Source: an uncultured Clostridia bacterium | GTDB lineage: Bacteria > Bacillota > Clostridia > Christensenellales > Borkfalkiaceae | Direction: 5' to 3' | Length of the DNA stretch: 64,000 nt | NCBI GenBank assembly: GCA_947627565.1 | Contig: CANQWO010000004.1 | Location: forward strand, 25,996-89,995 | Part shown: positions 31,396 to 40,454 of the stretch, piece by piece | How the letters are laid out: each line of letters begins with the position of its first letter | Position numbering within the stretch: position 1 is the first letter of the stretch | Made by a program: the position numbers and the translations under genes | The notes under the pieces: generated by a model | Told to the model about the DNA's origin: nothing | Seen by the model: only the letters and a program-made list of their open reading frames with translations | Database searches by the model: none

Positions 31396-32996
31396 AGCTT
31401 TTTTTGATGATAGCGGACGGAAGCGGCGATAAATTCGCGGAAGAGCGGATGGGCGGCGTTGGGCCGCGACTTAAATTCCGGATGGAATTGGACCCCGATA
31501 AAGAAGTCGTGGGAATCGAGCTCCACGGCCTCGCACAGCGTGCCGTCGGGAGAGGTCCCCGCGATCGTCATGCCCGCCGCCTCGAATTGTTTGCGGTAGT
31601 CGTTGTTAAATTCGAAACGATGGCGGTGACGTTCCCGGATGAGCTCCTTGCCGTATGCCGCCTTCATTTGTCTGCCCGTCACGACGCAGGGATAGGCGCC
31701 GAGGCGCATCGTCCCCCCCATCTTCACACCGTATTGGTCGGGCATGAGGTCGATGACGGAATGTTTTCCCTCGGGGAAAAACTCCGAAGAATTGGCGTCG
31801 GAGATCCCCAGAACGTTTCTTGCATATTCGATCACGGCCACCTGCATGCCGAGACAGATCCCAAAATACGGAATGTTGTGCTCGCGGGCATACCGGCAGG
31901 CCAAAATTTTCCCTTCGATCCCGCGCACGCCGAAGCCGCCGGGAATGATCACGCCGTCTGCGCCGCAGAGCGCCTCCGCGATATTTTCCTTGCTGAGTTT
32001 CTCCGTGTCGACCCATTCGATCTCCACTTTGGCGCCCGTCTCATAGCCGCCGTGCGCCAGCGCCTCCGCAACGGAGAGATAGGCGTCGTGAAGCTGGACA
32101 TATTTCCCGCAGAGAGCGATCTTGACCGTCTTGTTGCGCGCATGGATGCGGGCTAGCATCTCCTCCCACTCCGTGAGGTCGATGACATGCGGGTCGAGGT
32201 GAAGGATCTTGCAGACGATGGTCGAGAGGTCGCTCTTTTCGAGCATCATGGGCGCCTCATAGAGCACGGGCACCGTGAGGTTCTCGATGCAGCACTCCGG
32301 CGCGACGTTGCAGAACATGGCGATCTTTTCCCGTATGGACTCGGGCATCGGCTCGTCGACGCGGGCGACGATGATGTCGGGGAAGATGCCCATCCCCTGC
32401 AATTCTTTGACGGAATGCTGGGTCGGCTTGCTCTTAAATTCGCAGGAGCCGGAGATGTACGGGACGAGCGTGACATGGATGAAGCAGCAATTTTCCCTGC
32501 CCACTTCGCGGGCGACCTGACGGATGGCTTCGAGGAAGGGTTGGCTCTCGATGTCGCCCGTGGTGCCGCCGATCTCCGTGATCACGATGTCGGCGCCCGT
32601 CGTCTTGCCGACTTGGTAAATAAACGACTTGATCTCGTTGGTGATGTGCGGAATGACCTGGACGGTCTGCCCGAGGTATTCCCCCGCGCGCTCCTTGTTG
32701 AGCACGTTCCAATAGACTTTCCCCGTCGTGAGGTTGGAGAATTTGTTGAGGTCCTCGTCGATGAAGCGCTCGTAGTGCCCGAGATCGAGGTCGGTCTCGG
32801 CGCCGTCTTCCGTGACGAAGACTTCCCCGTGCTGATACGGACTCATCGTGCCGGGGTCGATGTTGATATAGGGATCGAGCTTTTGCGAAGCGACTTTATA
32901 GCCGCGCATCTTGAGTAGACGCCCGAGAGAAGCGGCCGTGATGCCCTTCCCGAGCCCCGAAACAACGCCGCCCGTTACAAAAATATACTTCGCCAT
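31392..32996 (-). CDS. pyrG: CTP synthase
   Basis: [29 protein letters not shown]; GATase FGICLGMQ. Confidence 0.98.
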   Translation of the reverse strand: MAKYIFVTGGVVSGLGKGITAASLGRLLKMRGYKVASQKLDPYINIDPGTMSPYQHGEVFVTEDGAETDLDLGHYERFIDEDLNKFSNLTTGKVYWNVLNKERAGEYLGQTVQVIPHITNEIKSFIYQVGKTTGADIVITEIGGTTGDIESQPFLEAIRQVAREVGRENCCFIHVTLVPYISGSCEFKSKPTQHSVKELQGMGIFPDIIVARVDEPMPESIREKIAMFCNVAPECCIENLTVPVLYEAPMMLEKSDLSTIVCKILHLDPHVIDLTEWEEMLARIHARNKTVKIALCGKYVQLHDAYLSVAEALAHGGYETGAKVEIEWVDTEKLSKENIAEALCGADGVIIPGGFGVRGIEGKILACRYAREHNIPYFGICLGMQVAVIEYARNVLGISDANSSEFFPEGKHSVIDLMPDQYGVKMGGTMRLGAYPCVVTGRQMKAAYGKELIRERHRHRFEFNNDYRKQFEAAGMTIAGTSPDGTLCEAVELDSHDFFIGVQFHPEFKSRPNAAHPLFREFIAASVRYHQKKL

Positions 32997-33016
32997 TCTT
33001 TCCTCGCTTGATTCGT

Positions 33017-33865
33017 TTACGCTTCGATTTCCACTTCGCCCTTGAATGCAAACGTTGCGGGGCCCTTCATGAGGACCGTCTCGCCGGTGTAGACGACGGT
33101 GAGATCGCCACCCTTGAGGTGCACCGTGATCTCCGCGTCCTGTTCGGCGAGCCCGTTCAATACCGCCGCGACCGCCGCCGCGCAGGCCCCCGTGCCGCAT
33201 GCCCACGTCTCGCCGCTGCCGCGCTCGTAGACCCGCATTTTGAGCTCGTTTTTGCCGACGAGCTGAACAAATTCGGTGTTCACGCGCTGCGGAAATGCGG
33301 GATGGTTTTCAAATTGCGGACCGATTTTTTCGAGATCGAGCCCCGCGGGGTCCTCCCCGAAGACGACGCAGTGCGGATTGCCCATGGAAACGCAGGTGAC
33401 GCGGTAGGTCGTATCCCCCACGATGAGCGGATGATCGACGACCGCCTCCCCTTCGAACAGGGCGGGGATCCGCGCGGGCCGCAAAACGGGCGCGCCCATA
33501 TCCACCGTGCACGCATAGGATTCGCCCGATCTGCGCTTGGTGTGGACATAGACCGACTTGATCCCCGACTTGGTCTCTATCGTGAGCGATCTCTTGCCGA
33601 CGCCCCGGATATCATAGAGATATTTCGCGACGCAGCGGATCGCGTTCCCGCACATCTTTCCCTCGCTGCCGTCGGCATTGAACATGCGCATGCGCGCGTC
33701 GGCGACTTTGCTCGGCAAAATCAGCACGATCCCGTCTCCGCCGACGGAAAAACGCCGCTCGGAGAGAATTTTTGCGAGTTTTTGCGGCGTAGGCAACCGC
33801 TCCTCGAAGCAATCGAAGTAGATATAGTCGTTTCCGATCCCCTGATATTTATAAAATGTTCTCAT
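33017..33865 (-). CDS. dapF: diaminopimelate epimerase (intact stand-alone copy)
   Basis: Both catalytic Cys motifs present: [17 protein letters not shown] and [18 protein letters not shown]. Confidence 0.95.
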   Translation of the reverse strand: MRTFYKYQGIGNDYIYFDCFEERLPTPQKLAKILSERRFSVGGDGIVLILPSKVADARMRMFNADGSEGKMCGNAIRCVAKYLYDIRGVGKRSLTIETKSGIKSVYVHTKRRSGESYACTVDMGAPVLRPARIPALFEGEAVVDHPLIVGDTTYRVTCVSMGNPHCVVFGEDPAGLDLEKIGPQFENHPAFPQRVNTEFVQLVGKNELKMRVYERGSGETWACGTGACAAAVAAVLNGLAEQDAEITVHLKGGDLTVVYTGETVLMKGPATFAFKGEVEIEA

Positions 33866-33913
33866 AATTTCCTCATGGATGCGGCCGCTTTTTCAACGCA
33901 CGCCGCGGCTTGG

Positions 33914-35185
33914 TTATAGGCAGATGACCGCGTCGCGCGCGGGTCCGACCGCAACATACTTGATCTTGCAATTGCACGCTTGCTCGATAAACGCAATGTA
34001 ATCCAGCGCCTCCTTGGGGAGATCCGCCTTCTTTCTGCACTGCGAAATATCCGTATGCCAGCCCTTGACTTTCTCATAAACCGGCTTGCATTTCTCCAAA
34101 AGATCGGGGAATGGAAATTCCCGGATGCGCTTTCCGTCGAGCTCATAGGCCGTACAGACTTCGATCTCGTCGTAGATCGAGAGGATGTCGAGTTTGGTGA
34201 GCGCGATCTCGTCCGCGCCCTGGCAGCGCACGCCATAGGAGGACGCGACGACGTCGAACGGCCCCACTCTCCTCGGACGGCCCGTGGCGGCGCCGTATTC
34301 CCCGCCCGCCGCGCGAAGTTTTTCGGCCTTTTCACCGAAATATTCCGAGACGAACGGCCCCTCGCCCACGCACGTCGAATAGGCCTTCATGATGCCGACG
34401 GACTTATCCAATTTCAGATTGGGGACGCCCGCGCCGATGGGCGCATAGGCCGCGATCGTGAGAGAAGAAGAGGTGTACGGCCAGATGCCGTAGTCGATGT
34501 CGCGCAATGCGCCGAGCTGGGCCTCGAACATGATCCGCTTCCCCGCTTTGTGCGCTTCGTTGAGATAGAGCCCGGTATCGCAGATGTATTCCCTGAGCGG
34601 TTCGCCGTATTGCTTGAAATAGGCGATCATCTCATCGACCGTGACGGGCGCATGACCGTAGCCGCCCGCGATCGTGAGGTTCTTCCATTCCACGATCTCC
34701 TTGGCGCGGGCATAGAGCGCTTCCGGATGCAGCAGTTCCCCCATCCGGAAGCCCTTTTTCATGAAACGGTCGGCATAGACGGGCGCGATCCCACGGCGCG
34801 TCGAGCCGAATTTCTTCCCGGCCAAGCGGTCCTCTTCCAGACAATCCAAGAGCACATGATAGGGCATCGTGATCTCGGCGCGGTCGCTGATCTTGAGATT
34901 GGCGGGCGTGATCTTTACGCCCTTCTCCCGCAGACGCGCCATCTCTTCGCTCAAATGTTTGATGTCGACGACCATGCCCATGCCGAGCACGTTGACGATG
35001 TTTTCGCGGAGAATGCCGGAGGGCAAAAGATTGAGAATAAACTTGCCGCGCTCGTTGATGACGGTGTGGCCCGCATTGTTCCCCCCCTGATAGCGGCATA
35101 CGATATCGTAGTCCGCCGAGAGGAAATCGACCATTTTTCCCTTGCCTTCATCGCCCCAGTTAATCCCGCAAATGGAAGTAAGCAT
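33914..35185 (-). CDS. purA: adenylosuccinate synthetase
   Basis: INWGDEGKGKMVD, RYQGGNNAGHTV, STRRGIAPVYADR. Confidence 0.97.
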   Translation of the reverse strand: MLTSICGINWGDEGKGKMVDFLSADYDIVCRYQGGNNAGHTVINERGKFILNLLPSGILRENIVNVLGMGMVVDIKHLSEEMARLREKGVKITPANLKISDRAEITMPYHVLLDCLEEDRLAGKKFGSTRRGIAPVYADRFMKKGFRMGELLHPEALYARAKEIVEWKNLTIAGGYGHAPVTVDEMIAYFKQYGEPLREYICDTGLYLNEAHKAGKRIMFEAQLGALRDIDYGIWPYTSSSLTIAAYAPIGAGVPNLKLDKSVGIMKAYSTCVGEGPFVSEYFGEKAEKLRAAGGEYGAATGRPRRVGPFDVVASSYGVRCQGADEIALTKLDILSIYDEIEVCTAYELDGKRIREFPFPDLLEKCKPVYEKVKGWHTDISQCRKKADLPKEALDYIAFIEQACNCKIKYVAVGPARDAVICL

Positions 35186-35477
35186 TGCCTTTCTCCTTAT
35201 GATCCGGGCGGAAAATCCGACTTTTCGCCCGAAACAAAATTACATATTATTATAGAATATTTTCTCGCGTTTGTCAAGGATACGCGCCCCCCTTTCGGCA
35301 TTTTTCGGGCCGAATCGGAACAAAATAGACATTGCCCGCAAAAAGCCGCGTTGAAACCGGCAATCGGCATGCGCTATATTACAATTAATAACATTTTTTG
35401 CATTTTATTCACAAAAATAAGTTGACAAACAGGGTCAATTGCTGTATAATAGGAGAAATCTTTACGAGGAGGGAATT

Positions 35478-35969
35478 ATGTTTTGCAGGGATTGCGGTGA
35501 AAAACTCACGCTCCGCGTCTTGGAAAACGAGGGGCTTGTCCCCTACTGCCCCAAGTGCGGAAAATTCAAATTCCCTTTCTTCCCCGTAGCGGTTTCCATG
35601 GTCGTTGTACGTCGTTCGGATAATCAGATTCTGCTCGCCAAACATGTCGGAGACAACGACTATAAGCTGATTGCGGGCTATATCAAGAAAGGGGAAAATG
35701 CGGAAAAGACCATCCCGCGCGAACTGAAGGAGGAAACTGCGCTCAATGCCGTAAAATGGAAGTATCTCTGCTCGCGGTATCACGCAGCCAAGGATATCCT
35801 CATGCTCGGCTTTTTGGTCACATGCGACGACGGCGAGATCGTCTTGAACGAGGAGATCTCCGAAACGCGTTGGTGCACGCCGGAAGGCGCGAAAGAGATC
35901 ATCCGCAAAAGTTCGACGGCCGAATATTTTCTCAATGTCGCCATTGCCGAACTCGGAAGAAAAAAGTAA
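35478..35969 (+). CDS. NUDIX hydrolase with N-terminal zinc ribbon
   Basis: CxxC...CxxC then Nudix-box-like GYIKKGENAEKTIPRELKEETAL. Confidence 0.88.
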   Translation: MFCRDCGEKLTLRVLENEGLVPYCPKCGKFKFPFFPVAVSMVVVRRSDNQILLAKHVGDNDYKLIAGYIKKGENAEKTIPRELKEETALNAVKWKYLCSRYHAAKDILMLGFLVTCDDGEIVLNEEISETRWCTPEGAKEIIRKSSTAEYFLNVAIAELGRKK

Positions 35970-35993
35970 AAAATCGAAGCCGATACGTTTCTC

Positions 35994-36032
35994 AAAAAAT
36001 ATCCCACGCAAAAACAGCGTGGGATATTTTTT
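35994..36032. terminator. bidirectional intrinsic terminator
   Basis: Perfect 16-bp arms AAAAAATATCCCACGC / GCGTGGGATATTTTTT, loop AAAAACA. Confidence 0.92.
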
Positions 36033-36078
36033 GATGTATAAAGGGAGCAACAAATCTCCTTCCCTTTCAAAATGCTGC

Positions 36079-37038
36079 TTATCCTGCAAAGTACATAATT
36101 TCCAACCCGTTATTGGGATGATACGTCCAAGTGGCGGTGATCCCGTTTGCGGACGCGGTCTGTTTCCCTTGAAGCGCGGTAGTTTGTATCATCGCTTGAT
36201 AAACGTATCCCGGTAATCCAAGCTCTTCATTCAACATCTTGACAATCTCTATAGCTTCTGCTGAATAAAAATTCTTTGAATCCACCGGATTCGTGTCAAC
36301 CGAAATATACGAGTTGTCTTCCCCCATCTTGTAGTACATACTATTGCCATATACTGCATAAACGGCATCGTAGGCCTCCTCCAATTTTGTTTTTTGGACT
36401 ACCGGCCTCGACTGTGAAATTTTTGTTTTGCCATAATCCGTAAAGGAATATTTTGCGTCGAGATATTCGGACTGCACGGTGGCATAAACTATCTTCTCAT
36501 TCTTAAATTTAATTTTGACATTGGCAGAGATCAGCATGTCCGTAACAATGGACTCGTACATGCCGCTTTCCTCGTTATACGGAAGCATGGACGTGCTGAC
36601 ACGTGTAGCATATTGTGTAAGCGATTTCCAAACATCCGAAACGCTATTATCGTGTCCTCTTTTGCTCTTCCACTCCTTGCTGTCTTCGGAAGTGAATTGC
36701 GTCTTTATCCCGTCTTGTTCATCCGCATACAAATAGAGCGTGGATTCTCCTGTCGTCTCCTCAAGGTAAATCGCATTGCCGTTTACTTGAAGGTTGCATG
36801 CAATGGATTTGCCCTTTTTCAAATAGGTCTCCTCGGCCTTTACGGAAAAAGAGACAGCTTCATCGGAAAGCGCAAGCCCATCGAGAACATAAGAGAACGC
36901 GCTCTTCCAAATCTCCGGAGTTACGCTTTCTCCCGCCACTTCCGCCGGGTTTTTACCGCCGCCGCACGCGGCAACCGATAAGCAAAGCGACAAGAGAGGA
37001 ACGACCAACAATGCCTTGAAGTACTTGAATCTTTTCAT
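36079..37038 (-). CDS. predicted lipoprotein, function unknown
   Basis: Lipobox LSVAACGGG after a hydrophobic signal; visibly AT-richer than flanking genes. Confidence 0.8.
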   Translation of the reverse strand: MKRFKYFKALLVVPLLSLCLSVAACGGGKNPAEVAGESVTPEIWKSAFSYVLDGLALSDEAVSFSVKAEETYLKKGKSIACNLQVNGNAIYLEETTGESTLYLYADEQDGIKTQFTSEDSKEWKSKRGHDNSVSDVWKSLTQYATRVSTSMLPYNEESGMYESIVTDMLISANVKIKFKNEKIVYATVQSEYLDAKYSFTDYGKTKISQSRPVVQKTKLEEAYDAVYAVYGNSMYYKMGEDNSYISVDTNPVDSKNFYSAEAIEIVKMLNEELGLPGYVYQAMIQTTALQGKQTASANGITATWTYHPNNGLEIMYFAG

Positions 37039-37054
37039 TTTTTTCTCCTTTTTG

Positions 37055-37079
37055 ATATTGTCCTATGACAGGACAATAT
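37055..37079. promoter_or_regulatory. operator-like palindrome 1
   Basis: ATATTGTCCT-ATGAC-AGGACAATAT, perfect 10-bp arms. Confidence 0.7.
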
Positions 37080-37106
37080 TTGTTTTTTGAAAGTATATCA
37101 TACTAA

Positions 37107-37125
37107 TTGTCTTATGTCAAGACAA
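37107..37125. promoter_or_regulatory. operator-like palindrome 2
   Basis: TTGTCTT-ATGTC-AAGACAA, same architecture and 5-nt spacer as palindrome 1, centres 49 bp apart. Confidence 0.65.
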
Positions 37126-37151
37126 AAATAAGCAGAAAGGAGAAAAAATTT

Positions 37152-37406
37152 ATGGCGAGAATTATAGACGGACCCAAAATGAACCTCATCGGCAGTAATG
37201 TGGCGTGCATCAGAAAAAAATTGAAAATGAGCCAGCAAAAACTTTCAAATCAACTTGAACTTTACGCCGTATATATTTGCCGTGGATCGATCTCGCGCAT
37301 AGAGGACTATTCGCGAACTGTTACAGACATCGAACTTTACGCGATCGCAAAGGTATTCAATGTAAATATCGAGGAGCTCTTCGACCGCGAATTGCTCGAA
37401 AAGTAA
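37152..37406 (+). CDS. XRE-family HTH transcriptional regulator
   Basis: IGSNVACIRKKLKMSQQKLSNQLELYAVYICRGSISRIEDYSRTVTDIELYAIAKVFNVNIEELF; start set at ATG 37152 behind AAAGGAG. Confidence 0.88.
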   Translation: MARIIDGPKMNLIGSNVACIRKKLKMSQQKLSNQLELYAVYICRGSISRIEDYSRTVTDIELYAIAKVFNVNIEELFDRELLEK

Positions 37407-37563
37407 AAATCGCAGGATAACCTTTGGATAAAAAATATCCTGCGCAAAAACAGCACGGGATATCGCAAAAGCCCGGATGCACTGCGACGTCCGAGCTTCT
37501 ATTTCGATGAAAACGGCCCGCATTTCCATATGAAATGGGGGCCGTGTTGCAATTTTGGGGATT

Positions 37564-38304
37564 TTACTCCTCTTCGTCGTCTTCGGGAAGATCGACGTTG
37601 TGATAGACGTCTTGCACGTCGTCGTTTTCCTCGAGTTTATCGAGCATCTTCAGGAACATTTCGAGCTTCTCGCCCTCGAGCGTGATCTTGTTCTGCGGAA
37701 TCATCGTGAGTTCGGCCTGCAGGAAGGTCATGCCCTTCTCCTCGAGATATTTTCTCGCCTCGGAGAAGGCCGCGACGGAGGTGTAGATCTCGAAGGCGTC
37801 CTCCACGGGAACGACGTCGTCGGCGCCCGCCTCGATGGCGAGCTCGGTGACTTCGTCCTCCGAGAGCCCCGGCTTGGCCTCGACGACGATGAGACCCTTG
37901 TTTTCGAACATATAGGAGACGGAGCCCGTCGTGCCCAAAGATCCGCCGCACTTCGACATGATGGCGCGCACATCCCCCGCCGTGCGGTTGTTGTTGTCCG
38001 TCAGCGTGGTAATGATGACCGCCGCCCCGCCGACGCCGTAGCCCTCGTAGGTGAGCTCCTTGAAGTCGCGGTCGCCGAGTTCGCCCGCCGCCCGCTTGAT
38101 GGAGCGCTCGATGTTGTCGTTGGGCATGTTCGCCGCCTTGGCCTTGGCGACGACGTCGGCAAGTTTGGAGTTGGTCGCGGGGTTGGGATTCCCCTTTGCC
38201 GCGACGGCGATCTCCCTGCCGATCTTGGTGAAGAGGCGACCGCGCGCGGCGTCCGCCTTGCCCTTCTTTGCCTGTATGTTATGCCATTTGCTGTGTCCGG
38301 ACAT
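37564..38304 (-). CDS. YebC/PmpR family regulatory protein
   Basis: MSGHSKWHNIQAKKGKADAARGRLFTKIGREI. Confidence 0.96.
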   Translation of the reverse strand: MSGHSKWHNIQAKKGKADAARGRLFTKIGREIAVAAKGNPNPATNSKLADVVAKAKAANMPNDNIERSIKRAAGELGDRDFKELTYEGYGVGGAAVIITTLTDNNNRTAGDVRAIMSKCGGSLGTTGSVSYMFENKGLIVVEAKPGLSEDEVTELAIEAGADDVVPVEDAFEIYTSVAAFSEARKYLEEKGMTFLQAELTMIPQNKITLEGEKLEMFLKMLDKLEENDDVQDVYHNVDLPEDDEEE

Positions 38305-38316
38305 ATCATTCCTCCT

Positions 38317-39084
38317 TTATTTCTTCGCGTACCCCAAAAGATACATCATGATCCCGGCCGAGACTGCCGCATTGAGGCTCTCCACGGGGTCTTGCATGGG
38401 AATGCCGACCGTGCGGTCCGCCCTCCCGCGCACCGCGTCCGAGAGGCCGTTCCCCTCGTTCCCGATGCAGATACAGTGTTTTTCGGGCGGCACGAACGTG
38501 AAGACATTCTCACCGTCCATATCCGCCGCGATGAGGGGCACGCCCTCGAGCGCAGACAAGATCTCGCCCGCCGTCCCGCGCATGAGTTTGCAGTAGAATA
38601 CGCCCGACATCGAAGCGCGCACACTCTTGGGAGAGTACGGGTCGGCGCAATCGGCGAGATAGATCTCGCGGTAGCCCGCCGCGGCGGCCGTCCGGATGAT
38701 CGCGCCCACGTTGGCGGGATCGGAGACGCCGTCGAGCAGCAAACAGCGGCCTTGGGGCGGCGCGGGTGCGGCCTTGGGGATCTTTACCTCCGCGACGACG
38801 CCCTGCGGCGTCTTTTCGTCGCACACGGCCTTGAAGGCGTCCTCCCCAAGCCATACGAGCGAGGCGGGATCGAGGCGGTCTTTGAAAAAGGACGTTTGGG
38901 CGAATGCGGCGCGCTCCTCCGTCACGAGCAGGGCGACGCGCACGATCTCCATGCCGCTCTCCATGCATTCGAGGAACATCTTGTCGCCCTCGACGAGAAA
39001 AGTCCCCCGCTCCCTCCTGCCCTTCTTCTCTTTGAGCGAAGCGAGCTCCTTTACGACGGGATTCTGTTTGGATACGATGACCAT
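38317..39084 (-). CDS. SpoU/TrmH-family RNA 2'-O-methyltransferase
   Basis: LLLDGVSDPANVGAIIRTAAAAG, CIGNEGNGLSD, PMQDPVESLNAAVSAGI. Confidence 0.92.
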   Translation of the reverse strand: MVIVSKQNPVVKELASLKEKKGRRERGTFLVEGDKMFLECMESGMEIVRVALLVTEERAAFAQTSFFKDRLDPASLVWLGEDAFKAVCDEKTPQGVVAEVKIPKAAPAPPQGRCLLLDGVSDPANVGAIIRTAAAAGYREIYLADCADPYSPKSVRASMSGVFYCKLMRGTAGEILSALEGVPLIAADMDGENVFTFVPPEKHCICIGNEGNGLSDAVRGRADRTVGIPMQDPVESLNAAVSAGIMMYLLGYAKK

Positions 39085-39120
39085 AGATGAAAAAAGCCTT
39101 TTATGCAAAGGCTTTGTTTC

Positions 39121-39471
39121 TTACAGCGCGGCTTTGGCCTTCTCGCAGAGTGCGGCAAAAGCGGGCGCGTCGTTGACGGCAAGATCGGCGAGGACTTTCC
39201 GGTTGAGTTCGATCCCGGCGACCTTGAGCCCGTGCATAAATTTGGAATAGGACAGCCCGTTGAGGCGGGCGCCCGCGTTGATGCGCGCGATCCAAAGATT
39301 GCGCATATCGCGCTTTCTTCTCTTTCTGCCGACATAGGCATAGTTGAGCGACTTCATCACCGCCTGCCGGGCAATGCGGTAATTCTTGCTCTTGCAACCG
39401 AAATAGCCCTTGGCGAGCTTGAAGATCTTTCTGCGTTTTTTGACTGCGTTGACGGCTCTCTTGATACGCAT
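39121..39471 (-). CDS. rplT: 50S ribosomal protein L20
   Basis: [55 protein letters not shown]. Confidence 0.97.
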   Translation of the reverse strand: MRIKRAVNAVKKRRKIFKLAKGYFGCKSKNYRIARQAVMKSLNYAYVGRKRRKRDMRNLWIARINAGARLNGLSYSKFMHGLKVAGIELNRKVLADLAVNDAPAFAALCEKAKAAL

Positions 39472-39489
39472 ACCTGTCTGTTCCTCCCG

Positions 39490-39690
39490 TTAGTCCTTGT
39501 ACGGAATCATCCGCTTGACGGTGTTCTCCTGCGTCGAGGAGACGAGCGTCGTCTGACGAAGATTTCTCTTTCTCTTTCTGTTCTTGGTTTCCGCCTTGTG
39601 GTTCTTGCCGCCGTGAGGTCTGTTGACCTTCCCGGTGGCCGTGAGCCAAAAGCGCTTTTTGGAACCGCTGTGCGATTTCTGTTTCGGCAT
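39490..39690 (-). CDS. rpmI: 50S ribosomal protein L35
   Basis: MPKQKSHSGSKKRFWLTATGKVNR; between infC and rplT. Confidence 0.97.
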   Translation of the reverse strand: MPKQKSHSGSKKRFWLTATGKVNRPHGGKNHKAETKNRKRKRNLRQTTLVSSTQENTVKRMIPYKD

Positions 39691-39722
39691 TGCTTTATCC
39701 TCCAATTGATGTTTTACTGAAA

Positions 39723-40235
39723 TTATTTCTTGACGGGGCCCAAAATCAGGATGAGATTGCGGCCCTCCATGTTGAGCGGCTTTTCAATGACTGCAATTTC
39801 TTTGAGCGATCCGTAAAAATTCATGATCACGTCCTTGGCGAGATTGGCGTGCGCCATCTGTCTGCCGCGGAGACGGATCGTGACCTTCACCTTGTTGCCC
39901 TGCTCCAAAAACTTCGTCGCCTGCTTGGCCTTGACGTTGAGATCGCCCACGTCGATGGTCATGGAGAGCTGGACTTCCTTGAGTTCTACGACCTTCTGCT
40001 TGTTCTCCTTGGCCTTCTTTGCCTGTTCGAACTTGAATTTGCCGTAGTCCATGATCTTGCACACTGGCGGGATCGCGTTCGGGGAGATCTTCACGAGATC
40101 GAGATCTTCCTCTTCCGCAAGCCTGATCGCTTCACGGGGAGACATCACGCCGAGCATTTCCCCCGAAGACGAGATCACGCGGATCTCGCGGTCGCGGATC
40201 TCACCGTTCAACTGATGTTGATTTTTTGCTGCCAT
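39723..40235 (-). CDS. infC: translation initiation factor IF-3
   Basis: NGEIRDREIRVI, MDYGKFKFEQAKKAKENKQ. Confidence 0.97.
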   Translation of the reverse strand: MAAKNQHQLNGEIRDREIRVISSSGEMLGVMSPREAIRLAEEEDLDLVKISPNAIPPVCKIMDYGKFKFEQAKKAKENKQKVVELKEVQLSMTIDVGDLNVKAKQATKFLEQGNKVKVTIRLRGRQMAHANLAKDVIMNFYGSLKEIAVIEKPLNMEGRNLILILGPVKK

Positions 40236-40380
40236 ATTCCTCCAACAATAAATGACGGGTTGCAGAATTGCAACCCGCCGAAATCAGCGCATACCATGCG
40301 CTTTTTTACGTTTCTTGACCCGTCGCAAACGTTTGCGATCGCGGGGAGAAGGGTTGGCCTCTGCTTTACCGTTATAGAAT
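40236..40380 (-). promoter_or_regulatory. structured infC-rpmI-rplT leader (possible L20-type autoregulatory leader)
   Basis: Transcript-sense hairpins AGCGCAT-GGT-ATGCGCT and GGGTTGCA-ATTC-TGCAACCC upstream of infC; the operon position matches known ribosomal-protein leaders. Confidence 0.45.
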
Positions 40381-40454
40381 ATCACCTTTTCGCCCGCTTG
40401 TCAAACGTTTTTATGGGGATTTTGCGGAAAAAATTTCCGCGGCGCGACGGCTTC

